A stretch of DNA of 64,000 nucleotides from JADHUC01 sp964623055 (GCA_964623055.1 CAZURK010000004.1:62001-126000), one strand, 5' to 3'; shown: positions 7,876 to 17,145, counted from the stretch's first letter. Numbers and translations are program-made. Notes: a model not told the origin generated them from the letters alone.

Positions 7876-8922
7876 TTAACCTAACACCTTGGCGGCTTCG
7901 ATCGCTCGTGCCCGATCAGCAGCCGCGTAGTGCTGTTGTGTGACCACTGACGAACTATGGCCCAACACGGATGCAGCGGATTCGACGTCCAGAGCCGAGC
8001 GGATCTTTGTAGCTGCAGCCTTCCTGAGTTGGTGTGGTGACCATCGCGGGATTCCATGCTTCTCGCAGACTCTGGTAATCGCCCGTCTGTAGCTGTCCGA
8101 TGTGTAGTGCCTTGCTCGTCTGGTCGGAAAGACGTAGTCCGTGGCTTTGACCAACCACGGCGCCAAAATGGCTTGGCCCTTCGGTCCAATGTAGATCGTC
8201 CTGACCTTGCCCCTGTGCTCGGTCTTGTGTGATTCTGGAGTGTAGGTCCAAACGTCAGAGGATCGGTCGATATCCTCGGGACGCATTATGACCAGCTCGC
8301 CCGGGCGCATCCCCGTCAACCGCTGAATCCGTACCATATCTGCAATCTTGGGGCTCAGCAGGGGCAAGGTCCTGTCAACCAATTCGTCATCCACGGGCGG
8401 TATCGGCTTGGCTCGCCGGCCATGCCTCAACTCGACTGTCGCCAACCGCTGATAGGCGGTTACGTTGACCAATTCCTCGGACACTGCCCATTTGTAGATT
8501 CGCTTCACACGAGCGAGTTGCATCTTGGTGTAGCCCAATGACCAATCGTTCTCCTTGGCGGCTTCTTCCAGAAGTCTCCGTAACGCGACAGGTCCCAGGT
8601 CTTCCGCCCTCCCATCCCCATGATGGACTCTCAACAGGCGAATGATCGGGCGCCAGTTCTGGGCGTTGCCGAGTTTCCCCTTGCCCTTGGAAGAGTACCG
8701 CCGCTTGCACTCTGACCACCATGCAGCCAACACCGCCGTCAAGGTTGTGCTCGTGCTCCGCTCGTTGTCGATCACCAGTTCAGCGATCAAATCGTCGTAC
8801 TTGTCGTGACTCTCTGGTGATCCGTACAGGCCCAGGTAGTGATCCTTGCCATTGATGCGGACTCTTGCTTGACCGCTGGGCTTGTGGTGAACGTAGGCGG
8901 GAATCCGTCGTGACTTGGACAT
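7876..8922 (-). CDS. int: Tyrosine recombinase (integrase) of the island
   Basis: The enzyme catalyses site-specific integration and excision. The catalytic set is visible in the 348-residue form: R206 (TGMRPGEL), H297 and R300 (HQLR), H322 (LGHSS) and the nucleophile Y332 (QQHYAAAD). The N-terminal half carries an arm-type and a core-binding domain. I place the start at 8922, where GGAGGT lies about 6 nt upstream; the longer frame from 9012 has no ribosome-binding site and would begin next to the tRNA. The gene lies 100 bp from tRNA-Val in the same direction, the classic position for tRNA-targeting integrases. Confidence 0.92.
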   Translation of the reverse strand: MSKSRRIPAYVHHKPSGQARVRINGKDHYLGLYGSPESHDKYDDLIAELVIDNERSTSTTLTAVLAAWWSECKRRYSSKGKGKLGNAQNWRPIIRLLRVHHGDGRAEDLGPVALRRLLEEAAKENDWSLGYTKMQLARVKRIYKWAVSEELVNVTAYQRLATVELRHGRRAKPIPPVDDELVDRTLPLLSPKIADMVRIQRLTGMRPGELVIMRPEDIDRSSDVWTYTPESHKTEHRGKVRTIYIGPKGQAILAPWLVKATDYVFPTRRARHYTSDSYRRAITRVCEKHGIPRWSPHQLRKAAATKIRSALDVESAASVLGHSSSVVTQQHYAAADRARAIEAAKVLG

Positions 8923-9023
8923 TGTGCAACCTCCAATCGCTTGAGGGTAGTTTCGGGGTAGCGATTGTGATTGCACTCCGTCCAGAAGGTAACGTAACGT
9001 GTTACGTTTCAACCACTTCCGAG

Positions 9024-9097
9024 TGGGCGATGTCGGACTTGAACCAACGACTTCCGCCTTGTAAGGGCGGCGCTCTAGCCAACTGAGCTAATCGCCC
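9024..9097 (-). tRNA. tRNA-Val (anticodon UAC)
   Basis: The minus strand folds as a complete cloverleaf. The acceptor arms are GGGCGAT/ATCGCCC, the D arm is GCTC/GAGC, the anticodon stem is CCGCC/GGCGG with loop CTTACAA (anticodon TAC), and the T arm is GTTGG-TTCAAGT-CCGAC. The discriminator base is A. The CCA end is not encoded. The 3' half is the presumed attachment site of the island to the left; the second copy would be beyond the left edge. Confidence 0.93.
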
Positions 9098-9519
9098 GGT
9101 TTGCGCTTTCGCGCCGAATTCGGCGACCAATTCGCGCGGTCATTTAGAACTCATACTATGCGCGAACGAAGGCGGCTGTCAATCCGAGGCGGAATCTGCT
9201 ACACCAAACGGGCGTGGCCGATCGGCGGCCATCGAGTCGGAATTATTGGCCCGTCAGAACGAACAACGCGAGGTATTCTCTCAATCGTACTAGCATCGAT
9301 TACGAAATCGCAACAGAGAGGTTACCCGCGAATGGCGCGAATGACTCAAGGTTTGCCTGGAATGCTCGCGGCTTCTTCGAATGGAAATGTGTCTTCCGTG
9401 GACTGGCAAGATTGTAGCTCGAATATTCGTGATGATTCGCGTCATTCGCGGGCGGCTTTCTTCTGGCCGACTGGAGGCTGATTAGCAACGTTTGAAAAGA
9501 TGCTACGCGAGGACATCTG
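9098..9519. other. Intergenic region between tRNA-Val and the epimerase gene
   Basis: I see no credible gene here. ORFs in this stretch lack ribosome-binding sites and protein-like composition. It contains a widely spaced imperfect inverted repeat (9325-9343 with 9434-9452, 17 of 19 positions matching). This should be the host side of the insertion site, as the tRNA 5' end faces it, and it must also carry the tRNA promoter. Confidence 0.6.
9325..9452. repeat. Imperfect inverted repeat, dispersed-repeat type
   Basis: CCCGCGAATGGCGCGAATG at 9325-9343 pairs with 9434-9452 (17/19) across a 90-nt spacer. It is intergenic and similar in character to the other palindromes of the window. Confidence 0.5.
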
Positions 9520-10464
9520 ATGGGCGTTCAGAGAATCGTGATACGCGATGCTGCAAGCGGCGCGGAGGCGGTGGTGCTTGTTGGGTTCGGCTTCAATTGC
9601 TTTCGGTTCCGCGTGCCTGTTGGTGGTCAGTCGATCGATGTGATCTGGTCGGAACCGGGGTTCGAGAACGGTGAAAAACGAGCGTCGGGCAGTGGTATTC
9701 CGATCCTGTTTCCGTATCCGGGACGTCTTCGCGGGATGACTTTGAATTGGGGAGGTCGCGAGTATCGCCTGGAGGGAGACGATGGCCGTGGCAACGCGAT
9801 TCACGGTTTTGTCCACACCAGGCCGTGGCGTGTCGTCGAGCAGACGGACTCTCGTGTTGTCGGACAGTTTCATGCATCCGAAGACGAACCAAGCCTTGCA
9901 GATTGCTGGCCCGCTGGTTTTCGCGTTACGGCGGCTTACGAGGTGTCCGGGCAGTCGTTGCAGGCTGCTTACGAGGTCGAGAATTCTGGCGACGAGCCAT
10001 TGCCTTGCGGATTTGGCCTCCATCCATACTTCTGCGTCCCGTTGGGTAGCGGCCAAGCGGACGCTTGCCGCGTGCAGTTGCCGGCCAGCGGCCGATGGGA
10101 ATTGGCGGATATGCTGCCGACGGGGAAACTTCTGCCGGTGGAATCCCCCGAGTCGTTTCTCGCTGGGCTTTCCTTCGGAGAAATGGCTTTTGACGACGTT
10201 TTCACCGGACTCGACTTCTCAGACGGCGTTTGCACCTGCCGGGTGATCGATCCGAACAGCGGCGGGCAAGTGGAGGTCGCGTTTGACAATGCGTTCAGCC
10301 ATTGCGTGGTCTACAATCCGCCGCACCGCGAGGCTGTTTGCATCGAACCTTACACGTGCGTCCCCAACTTCATCGAACTGCACGAGGCCGGCATAGACGC
10401 GGGTTTGCGCGTCGTCGAGCCGGGGGATTCGTTCAAGGCACGTATGGTGATTCGCGCGGAGTGA
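9520..10464 (+). CDS. Aldose 1-epimerase family protein
   Basis: The 314-residue protein has the galactose-mutarotase fold signatures GIPILFPYPGRLRG (about 59-72), NAIHGFVHTRPW (about 91-102; catalytic-type His), and GFGLHPYF (about 163-170). It has ETYP-like aromatic positions and a C-terminal FIELHEAG with an acidic base region. The family interconverts alpha and beta anomers of hexoses or of sugar phosphates. GAGG lies 7 nt before the ATG. It is convergent with rsmD, with a 5-bp gap. Substrate is not assignable from sequence. Confidence 0.85.
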   Translation: MGVQRIVIRDAASGAEAVVLVGFGFNCFRFRVPVGGQSIDVIWSEPGFENGEKRASGSGIPILFPYPGRLRGMTLNWGGREYRLEGDDGRGNAIHGFVHTRPWRVVEQTDSRVVGQFHASEDEPSLADCWPAGFRVTAAYEVSGQSLQAAYEVENSGDEPLPCGFGLHPYFCVPLGSGQADACRVQLPASGRWELADMLPTGKLLPVESPESFLAGLSFGEMAFDDVFTGLDFSDGVCTCRVIDPNSGGQVEVAFDNAFSHCVVYNPPHREAVCIEPYTCVPNFIELHEAGIDAGLRVVEPGDSFKARMVIRAE

Positions 10465-10469
10465 GCCTT

Positions 10470-11120
10470 CTACTCTGAAGAAGTGCCCATAGCGCAGATG
10501 CCGATAACCGCAGGCGGGTACGCGCGCACGTCCCATGTTCCAAGGTCGGCTAGAAGCTCGAAGTCAAATCTTCGATCCGCTTCGACGGTGAAAAGACTGC
10601 CGTGAGGGGCTCGTTCGTGGAGATCTCGCAACAACCCGATCATGTCGTCGACCCGCTGGACGTAGAAATCGTAAGGGGGCGAGCAAAGCACCAGCCATGG
10701 CCGTTTGCCGAGTTCCGACCAGTCTTGCTGCCGGCGGATCCACAAGAATGCATCGCCAGCGTACACCTCTGATGTGTCGCCCACGCCCAATGTGGCGATG
10801 TTTCGTTCGATTATCCGAGCGGTGGGGAAATGGCGTTCGATTAAGGTGGCTCGGGCGGCCCCGCGGCTCAGCGCTTCCAGCCCCAACGCCCCGGTGCCGG
10901 CAAACAGATCGATGGCGTGAGTGCCCTTCACCGCAGGCCCCACCAGGTTGAACAGGGCCTCGCGCACGCGCTCTTTCATGGGACGCGTCCTCGGATCGCC
11001 GCTGTAGATGATCGTGCGGCCCCGGAAGTGGCCGCCAATGATTCGCAGCAAGCTGTCCGTTGCCGTGTCGGGTGATCGATGGGGATTGCGGCTTTTGCGT
11101 GGGTTGTGTTTTCGTGCCAT
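10470..11120 (-). CDS. rsmD: 16S rRNA (guanine(966)-N2)-methyltransferase RsmD
   Basis: The 216-residue protein shows the RsmD pattern: RIIGGHFRGR (about 26-35), TRPMKERVREALFNLVG (about 45-61), SAM-binding DLFAGTGALGLEALSRGA (about 70-87) and a catalytic CSPPYDFY (about 146-153), where most relatives have DPPY or NPPY. It methylates G966 of 16S rRNA. An Arg/Lys-rich N-terminus of about 25 residues precedes the domain. It is monocistronic here, divergent from the cyclophilin gene. Confidence 0.9.
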   Translation of the reverse strand: MARKHNPRKSRNPHRSPDTATDSLLRIIGGHFRGRTIIYSGDPRTRPMKERVREALFNLVGPAVKGTHAIDLFAGTGALGLEALSRGAARATLIERHFPTARIIERNIATLGVGDTSEVYAGDAFLWIRRQQDWSELGKRPWLVLCSPPYDFYVQRVDDMIGLLRDLHERAPHGSLFTVEADRRFDFELLADLGTWDVRAYPPAVIGICAMGTSSE

Positions 11121-11218
11121 ATACCACCTTTTCTCTCGTCTGGACTATGCTAACCTGTTAGTTTCCATTGACCAGTACATCCATGCGTGGGGTAACGCGT
11201 ACTTCGGAGGGTTGTCTA

Positions 11219-12532
11219 ATGTTGCGAAGTTGGTTCTGTGTGGTTCAGTTCTCAGTGATTGGTCTTGTTTCTCTGTTGTTGATTTGTGCACAAGCGAAGG
11301 CCCAGGAGGAGGGCGGCGAGGCCGCGAAGCCTGATCCGGCTGCGGAGACGGCCGATACGCCGAAGCCGGAGGCCAAACCCGCAGAGGCGGAAAAGCCGGC
11401 CAAGGACGCAGCCAAACCGGATGCGGCTACCGAGAAGCCCGAAGCCAAGACTCCGGCGGAGGCCAGCAAACCGGCCGAGGCGAGCAAACCGGCGGAAACG
11501 GAGCCTTCGGCGGCGGGGACGTTCGAGGCCAAGTTTTCTGAATGGAAAGACGTGTTGAAGCAGTTGCGCAAGCTGCAAGGAGACTACAGAACGGCCGAGC
11601 CGACCGAATTGGCCGGAATTGAAAGCCAGTGGGACCAGTTGATCGCAAAAGGCCAGGCGATGATCCCCGAGTTGCGCGAGATTGGCAAGCAGGAGTATCT
11701 GGCGGCCCCGAACGAGAATGATGAGTTGGTGGATTTCCTGATCAAACTGGTGACCGACGATGTGCTCAGGGACGAGTACGAGTCGGCCGTGGAACTGGCC
11801 GGTGTGTTGCTGGACAACGGTTGCGAGAAGAAAGAACTCTACGAACCGGCGGGCATGGCGGCGTTTTCGACCGACGACTTTGTCAAGGCCGAGGAGTATC
11901 TGAAGAAGGCCAAGGACGAAAACGCAATTGGCGACGAGCCCAAGATTCTGATGGACGAATTGGATGATTACAAGGAATTCTGGAAGGAGGAGTCGGAGAT
12001 TCGCCAAAAGGAGGCGGAAGCGAACGACTTGCCCCGTGTCAAACTGACAACGACGAAGGGGGATATTGTGGTCGAGTTGTTCGAGAACGAAGCGCCCGAC
12101 ACGGTCGGCAACTTCGTCAGCCTGGTCGAGGATGGATTCTACGACGGGCTGAAGTTCCATCGCGTACTACCCAATTTCATGGCTCAGGTCGGATGCCCGC
12201 TCGGAGATGGTACCGGCGGGCCGGGGTACAACATCTATTGCGAATGCCACAAGACTGGCTTTCGGAAGCATTTCCGAGGCACGCTCAGCATGGCAAAAGG
12301 CCAGCCGCGCGACACCGGCGGTTCGCAGTTCTTCCTGACATTCCGACCAACACCACATTTGAACGGCGCGCACACGGCTTTCGGCCGAGTGATCGAAGGA
12401 ATGGAGGTGCTAAGCAAGCTGCAACGCATTGACCCGAATTCCCCGGGGGCGAAACCGGAAGCTGACAAGATCGTCAAGGCGGAGGTACTCGGAAAGCGTG
12501 AACACGAGTACAAACCGAACAAAGTGAACTGA
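11219..12532 (+). CDS. Secreted cyclophilin-type peptidyl-prolyl isomerase (copy 1)
   Basis: Start at 11219 is supported by GGAGGG 8 nt upstream and gives a signal peptide (LVSLLLICAQAKAQ). An Ala/Pro/Lys/Glu-rich linker (about residues 30-100) follows, then a helical domain of about 150 residues and a C-terminal cyclophilin domain with TTTKGDIVVELFENEAPDTV, FHRVLPNFMAQVG, TGGSQFFLTF and HTAFGRVIEGM. It should catalyse proline isomerisation outside the cytoplasm. It is the paralogue of the next gene; both share the helical domain and the ending REHEYKP. Confidence 0.88.
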   Translation: MLRSWFCVVQFSVIGLVSLLLICAQAKAQEEGGEAAKPDPAAETADTPKPEAKPAEAEKPAKDAAKPDAATEKPEAKTPAEASKPAEASKPAETEPSAAGTFEAKFSEWKDVLKQLRKLQGDYRTAEPTELAGIESQWDQLIAKGQAMIPELREIGKQEYLAAPNENDELVDFLIKLVTDDVLRDEYESAVELAGVLLDNGCEKKELYEPAGMAAFSTDDFVKAEEYLKKAKDENAIGDEPKILMDELDDYKEFWKEESEIRQKEAEANDLPRVKLTTTKGDIVVELFENEAPDTVGNFVSLVEDGFYDGLKFHRVLPNFMAQVGCPLGDGTGGPGYNIYCECHKTGFRKHFRGTLSMAKGQPRDTGGSQFFLTFRPTPHLNGAHTAFGRVIEGMEVLSKLQRIDPNSPGAKPEADKIVKAEVLGKREHEYKPNKVN

Positions 12533-12615
12533 ATTATCGCCCAAGCGTTGCGGCAAATTCCTCGTCGGATGGATCACCAAACCGTCCCACCCTTTCTGCA
12601 ACCACGGAGTCAAAA

Positions 12616-13743
12616 GTGGACTATCGCATTTTGCTGACATTCGTGCTGATCGTGCCCGTTTGCGCCGGACGTACGTTGGACGCTGCCGATGCAGGCAAAG
12701 CTGCCGAGACGTACGCAGCAGTGCGAGCGGAATGGGACGCCACCAGCGGGCGGTTGGACGATTTGGGCGCCAGGTTCAAGACTGCATCGCGAGCCGAGCA
12801 AGAAGAGATCCGCGCGCAGTATGCCGTGCTTGTGGACAAGGCCAACGCACTGCTGCCGCGGCTGCGCGAAACGGGAATGGCCGCTTTCAAGGAGTCGCCG
12901 AATCAGGACCCGGCGCTCGTGCAACTGTTGATTGGGATCGTTGCCAATGATGTGAGGCACGACCGATACGAAAACGCCATGGAACTGGCCAAGTTGCTTG
13001 TCGATAACGGGTGCACGGAAAAGGCTGTCTACGGTCAAGCCGGTATTGCAGCGTATTGCTTGGATGACTTCGCGCTCGCCCAGGAACACCTGAACGCGGC
13101 CAAGGAGGCGGGTGCTTTGTCTAAAGACGGCATGGCGTATCTGACGGATGTCGCTTTTGCCAGGAAGCTGTGGGGCAAGGAGCGGGAGATCCGCGCGGCC
13201 GAGGCGAAGGCAGACGACTTGCCGCGCGTCCTGCTGAAGACCAATAAAGGCGAGATTCTGGTGGAATTGTACGAGAACGAGGCTCCGCAGACCGTCGGCA
13301 ATTTCGTCAGCTTGGTAGAAAGTGGATTCTACGACGGAGTTAGCTTTCATCGTGTGTTGCCGGGATTCATGGCTCAAGGGGGCTGCCCCAATGGCGATGG
13401 ATTTGGGGGGCCTGGATACAATATCTACTGCGAATGCTTCAAGGACGACCATCGCAAGCATTTTCGCGGCTCGCTCAGCATGGCTCACGGCACCCCTCGC
13501 AACACGGGCGGATCGCAGTTCTTCATCACATTTCGACGCACCTCACACCTGGACGGCGTCCACACCGTGTTCGGCAGAGTGATCAAAGGGATTGAAGTGT
13601 TGGAGAAGATTCAGCGGCGTAATCCCGCCCCTAGCGCACGCGGACCATTGCCGGAGCCGGACAAGATCGTCGAGGCGAAGGTGGTCCGTAAACGCGAGCA
13701 CGAATACAAACCGACCAAGGTCCAGCAGGCAGAGTCGGAATAG
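12616..13743 (+). CDS. Secreted cyclophilin-type peptidyl-prolyl isomerase (copy 2)
   Basis: A GTG start with GGAG 8 nt upstream gives a signal peptide (ILLTFVLIVPVCAGRTLDAA). The same helical domain and cyclophilin domain as copy 1 follow (FHRVLPGFMAQGG, TGGSQFFITF, HTVFGRVIKG). It lacks the long Ala/Pro/Lys linker of copy 1. Gene order, 83-bp spacing and end-to-end similarity show a tandem duplication. The stop at 13743 is followed within 30 bp by the RbsD-like gene. Confidence 0.87.
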   Translation: MDYRILLTFVLIVPVCAGRTLDAADAGKAAETYAAVRAEWDATSGRLDDLGARFKTASRAEQEEIRAQYAVLVDKANALLPRLRETGMAAFKESPNQDPALVQLLIGIVANDVRHDRYENAMELAKLLVDNGCTEKAVYGQAGIAAYCLDDFALAQEHLNAAKEAGALSKDGMAYLTDVAFARKLWGKEREIRAAEAKADDLPRVLLKTNKGEILVELYENEAPQTVGNFVSLVESGFYDGVSFHRVLPGFMAQGGCPNGDGFGGPGYNIYCECFKDDHRKHFRGSLSMAHGTPRNTGGSQFFITFRRTSHLDGVHTVFGRVIKGIEVLEKIQRRNPAPSARGPLPEPDKIVEAKVVRKREHEYKPTKVQQAESE

Positions 13744-13772
13744 TCGAATTGGACATAGGAGACCCTCGACTC

Positions 13773-14204
13773 ATGTTGAAAGGCATCCCACCTGCCATTT
13801 CTCCCGAACTCATGTACACGTTGATGAAGATGGGGCACGGGGACGAATTGGTGTTGGCCGACGGCAATTTCCCCGCCGATTCCATCGCCCAGCGGATCGT
13901 GCGTGCGGACGGGCTTGGTGTGCCGGACGTATTGGAAGCGATCGCTCGTTTCTATCCGCTCGATCAGTATGTGGACGCAGCAGCCTTCGTTATGCAACCG
14001 GTTCCGGGCGACGATCCCAGCCCGCCGATCTGGAGTCAGTTCAGCCAACTGCTCGAAGCCAGCGAAGGAAAACCGGTCGAGTTGAAGCAGGTCGAACGAT
14101 TCGCTTTCTACGAGCAGGCAAAGAGAGCTTACGCGGTGGTGGCAACCAGCGAGACGGCAATCTACGCGAATCTGATCCTGAAGAAGGGCGTTGTGCTGCT
14201 CTAA
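13773..14204 (+). CDS. RbsD/FucU-type sugar mutarotase
   Basis: The 143-residue protein starts MLKGIPPAISPELMYTLMKM, followed by GHGDELVLADGNFPA, and ends with ANLILKKGVVLL. These are the hallmarks of the RbsD/FucU fold, in which His, Asp and a C-terminal Tyr/Asn region bind the sugar. Members interconvert pyranose forms of fucose or ribose. I use the ATG at 13773 (AGGAG 12 nt upstream) rather than an in-frame TTG at 13749. Whether the substrate is fucose or another sugar cannot be told. Confidence 0.85.
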   Translation: MLKGIPPAISPELMYTLMKMGHGDELVLADGNFPADSIAQRIVRADGLGVPDVLEAIARFYPLDQYVDAAAFVMQPVPGDDPSPPIWSQFSQLLEASEGKPVELKQVERFAFYEQAKRAYAVVATSETAIYANLILKKGVVLL

Positions 14205-14228
14205 TACCGTCGAGCACTGGCGAACCAG

Positions 14229-14313
14229 TAGTAGGTCCCGGCTGCCGGACGGGACCTCGAAGCGGCTTCAGGTTGGTCCAAGCTGCAGGTCCCGTCCGGC
14301 AGCCGGGACCTAC
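14229..14313. repeat. 28-bp perfect inverted repeat, GGTCCCG family
   Basis: Arms at 14229-14256 and 14286-14313 are perfectly complementary. Each arm is itself a GGTCCCG...CGGGACC hairpin. It lies 23 bp before the bioB ATG. Related copies are at 17146-17227, 39302-39327 and 45356-45382. Confidence 0.9.
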
Positions 14314-14336
14314 TAGATCAACCCCGTCTGCACACC

Positions 14337-15311
14337 ATGTCCTACTGGCACGAACTAGCCCAACGAGTGCTTGACGGTCACGAAATCACGACCGACGAAG
14401 GCTTGGCGATTCTTGCTTCTCCTGACGACGAATTGCTGGACGTCATGTCCGGTGCGTTTCGCATTCGGCGACACTACTTCGGCAAGACGGTCCAACTGTA
14501 TTTCCTGATCAACGCCAAGAGCGGCTTGTGCCCCGAGGATTGTTCGTACTGCTCGCAGTCCAAAGTCTCGAAGGCCGGCATTCCCAAGTACAAGATCCTG
14601 GAACGCGAGAAACTGCTGGACGGTGCGCGCATCGCGCACGAACGGAATGCCAGGACGTACTGCATCGTCATCTCTGCTCGCGGGCCCAGCGAGCGCGAAA
14701 TGCGAGAGGTCGAACAGATCGTGCCGGAGATCAAAGCCAGGTACGACCTGAAAGTCTGTGCCAGTTTGGGGCTGCTCACACAGGAGCAGGCGGATCGACT
14801 GAAAGCGTCCGGTGTCGATCGTGTAAACCACAATCTCAACACCAGCCCCGACTTCTACGGCGAAATCTGCACGACACACGCCTATCAGGACCGAATCGAC
14901 ACGCTGCGAACGGTGCGCGACGCCGGTATGGAAATATGCTCCGGCGGAATCGTCGGTATGGGCGAAGAGGCCGTCGACGTGGTGCGCATGGCCTTCGAGT
15001 TGCGCGAGGAGAAGGTCGAATCGATCCCACTCAACTTTTTGAACACAATCGAAGGTACACGGCTGGAAGGAGTGGAACGCCTGAACCCTCGTTACTGCCT
15101 GAAAGTTCTGGCGTTGTTCCGATTTGCCAATCCCGATCGAGAAATCCGCATCGCGGCCGGCCGCGAACTGCATCTCGGGAGCCTGCAAGCACTAGGTCTG
15201 TACGCGGCAAATTCCATCTTCGTGGGCGACTACCTGACGACCAAAGGCCAGACGCCCGAAGCAGACTACAGGATGATCGAGGATTTGGGATTCGAAGTCA
15301 CGGAGGCGTAG
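14337..15311 (+). CDS. bioB: Biotin synthase
   Basis: This radical-SAM enzyme inserts sulfur into dethiobiotin. The 324-residue protein has the 4Fe-4S motif CPEDCSYCSQS (about 62-72), YCIVISARGP, VNHNLNTSPDFY (about 163-174), the GGIVGMGE loop and FLNTIEGTRL. The length fits BioB. No other bio gene is adjacent; the gene stands alone between two palindromes (14229-14313 and 15345-15398). The sequence at the start codon shows no strong Shine-Dalgarno. Confidence 0.93.
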   Translation: MSYWHELAQRVLDGHEITTDEGLAILASPDDELLDVMSGAFRIRRHYFGKTVQLYFLINAKSGLCPEDCSYCSQSKVSKAGIPKYKILEREKLLDGARIAHERNARTYCIVISARGPSEREMREVEQIVPEIKARYDLKVCASLGLLTQEQADRLKASGVDRVNHNLNTSPDFYGEICTTHAYQDRIDTLRTVRDAGMEICSGGIVGMGEEAVDVVRMAFELREEKVESIPLNFLNTIEGTRLEGVERLNPRYCLKVLALFRFANPDREIRIAAGRELHLGSLQALGLYAANSIFVGDYLTTKGQTPEADYRMIEDLGFEVTEA

Positions 15312-15344
15312 TCTTCGCAGCGCGGCGTCCAGCCGGGACCAAAG

Positions 15345-15398
15345 GTAGCATGGGCCCCCGGCCCGTGTTGGCCGCCACGGGCCGGGGGCCCATGCTAC
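15345..15398. repeat. 23-bp perfect inverted repeat
   Basis: Arms 15345-15367 and 15376-15398 (GTAGCATGGGCCCCCGGCCC and its complement) are separated by 8 nt. It lies just downstream of bioB and may double as a transcript end, although no T-run follows. Confidence 0.85.
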
Positions 15399-15574
15399 GG
15401 AAATGCGCGCACGGTGCGCGAATGTGAACCTTTGCGGTGCAGGGTGGGCCAAGTCTGCGCGTGCCACCGACCGACGGTGGACATTCGCCGCCGAAACCCT
15501 CATACTAATCCGGCAATGAAAGGCGGGGAACGCCCCTACACAATACTTCACTTGAACGCAGGCGGAGGTGGACT

Positions 15575-17029
15575 GTGGCGGCCGATGAAAACCAGAAGGA
15601 AAACACCGAGAAACTGTATGCCGAAAGGCTGAACCGTTACGTCACGGCGATGCGTAACGAAAAACCGGACATGGTGCCAATTCGGCCTTTCGTCGCCGAG
15701 ACGACCGCCGTGTACGCCGGTTACACTTGCCAGGAAGTCACACATGACTACGAAAACGCATTGATCGCTGCACGTAAGTGCGCGGCGGATTTCGACTGGG
15801 ACGCCGTCGTGGCCAACATGGTCTACGTGTGGACCGGTCTGGCGCAGGCGTTGAACCTGGACTACTACGCAATCCCCGGCATCCACATTGACCCGGACGT
15901 AGGCTTTCAGTACCGCGAGCCGAGCGAAGATGACGCCTTCATGAAGGAAGACGAGTATGACCAGTTGATCGAAGATCCAACGGGCTTTCTGTACAACGTC
16001 TGGCTTCCGCGCGTGTCGTCCGACCTGAACGCCATCGGCGAACCTAACTCCTATCGCCACAACCTGGCGCTGGTCAAGGGTGCGATGGCGATGCTGCAGT
16101 ACTTCTACGCACTGGGAGGGCAGGTCCAAGCACTGCGCACAGAGACGGGAACCGTATCGGCGATCGCGGGCATATTCAAAGCGCCGTTCGATATCATTGC
16201 CGACAAATTGCGCGGTTATATCGGCCTGACAATGGATATGCACACCCAGCCGGACAAGGTGCTGGCGGCTTGCGAAGCGCTGATGCCGCATCTTGCGCAC
16301 GTTGCCCTGACCACTGCGGATCCGTCGAACCAGGTGCCGATCGGGTTCTGGATGCACCGGGGCTGCGTGCCGTTTGTCAACATGAAGCAGTTTCATTCGC
16401 ACTACTGGCCGACATTGAAGCCGATCATCCAGGAGCTTTGGGCCAACGGCCACCAGACGTTGTTCTACGCCGAGGGCAACTGGAACGCGCATTTGGAGAG
16501 CTTTCTGGAGTTGCCGGACCAGAGTGTCGTCTATCACGTCGATCAGGACGACATCTTCGACGTGCACAAGAAGATAGGCCATAAGTTCTGCCTCAGCGGA
16601 GGCATCCCGAATCGCATGCTCAGCTACGGCACGCCCGACGAGGTCCGCGAATTCTGCAAGAAGGTGATTGAAGGCGTTGCTCAGGATGGCGGTTACATCA
16701 TGGACGCCGCCGCCATCATGCAGAACGATACGAGCATCGAGAACCTGAAGGTCATGACCGATACGACTCGCGAGTTTGGTGTCTATTCGAGCGGTTCAAG
16801 CGGCGGCGCGGTCACGCCGGCCCAGCCGGCACCAGACGTGCGCACCGACGGCTACGGTATGGCCGATCGTCCCGAGCCAAGGATCAAACCGGGCATATGC
16901 GTTCCTTGGGAGGAGAAGCTGAAGGAATTGCCGGAGATAACGGGCGACAAGGACCTGGCAAAGAAAGTCTGGGAGGACATCGAGGGCCTTGGCAACACGT
17001 TCATATGGCAGTGTTTGCTGTCATTCTGA
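15575..17029 (+). CDS. Uroporphyrinogen decarboxylase-family (MtaA/CmuA-like) methyltransferase
   Basis: The 484-residue protein is longer than HemE and lacks the HemE N-terminal RPVWxMRQAG signature. It retains the URO-D barrel pattern (GGQVQALRTETGTVSAI, HRGCVPFVNMKQFHSHYWPT, LFYAEGNW, LSGGIPNRMLSYGTPDEV, GGYIMDAAAIMQ). Such proteins often move methyl groups between corrinoid or thiol carriers. The GTG start has GGAGG 6 nt upstream. No corrinoid protein gene is next to it, so the substrate is unknown. Confidence 0.75.
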   Translation: MAADENQKENTEKLYAERLNRYVTAMRNEKPDMVPIRPFVAETTAVYAGYTCQEVTHDYENALIAARKCAADFDWDAVVANMVYVWTGLAQALNLDYYAIPGIHIDPDVGFQYREPSEDDAFMKEDEYDQLIEDPTGFLYNVWLPRVSSDLNAIGEPNSYRHNLALVKGAMAMLQYFYALGGQVQALRTETGTVSAIAGIFKAPFDIIADKLRGYIGLTMDMHTQPDKVLAACEALMPHLAHVALTTADPSNQVPIGFWMHRGCVPFVNMKQFHSHYWPTLKPIIQELWANGHQTLFYAEGNWNAHLESFLELPDQSVVYHVDQDDIFDVHKKIGHKFCLSGGIPNRMLSYGTPDEVREFCKKVIEGVAQDGGYIMDAAAIMQNDTSIENLKVMTDTTREFGVYSSGSSGGAVTPAQPAPDVRTDGYGMADRPEPRIKPGICVPWEEKLKELPEITGDKDLAKKVWEDIEGLGNTFIWQCLLSF

Positions 17030-17145
17030 TTGTCCGAGGCATGTAGACGCGAGCATGGCCTAGTGGACGCAGGGGTGCAAGGGCCCGGAGCGGCGGAGCC
17101 GCAGCCAAAGTCGTTATCGGGAAGCCGCAGGAGGCTGCTGAACAA

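Noticed and set aside
9101..9481. A 126-codon ORF next to the tRNA
   Set aside because: No ribosome-binding site, improbable composition, and it spans an inverted repeat.
11252..12160. A 302-codon minus-strand ORF
   Set aside because: It is the antisense shadow of the first cyclophilin, with Leu/Arg-rich composition typical of such shadows.
14205..14336. A riboswitch or biotin-regulator site upstream of bioB
   Set aside because: The structure is the GGTCCCG dispersed repeat; no BirA-type operator is visible.
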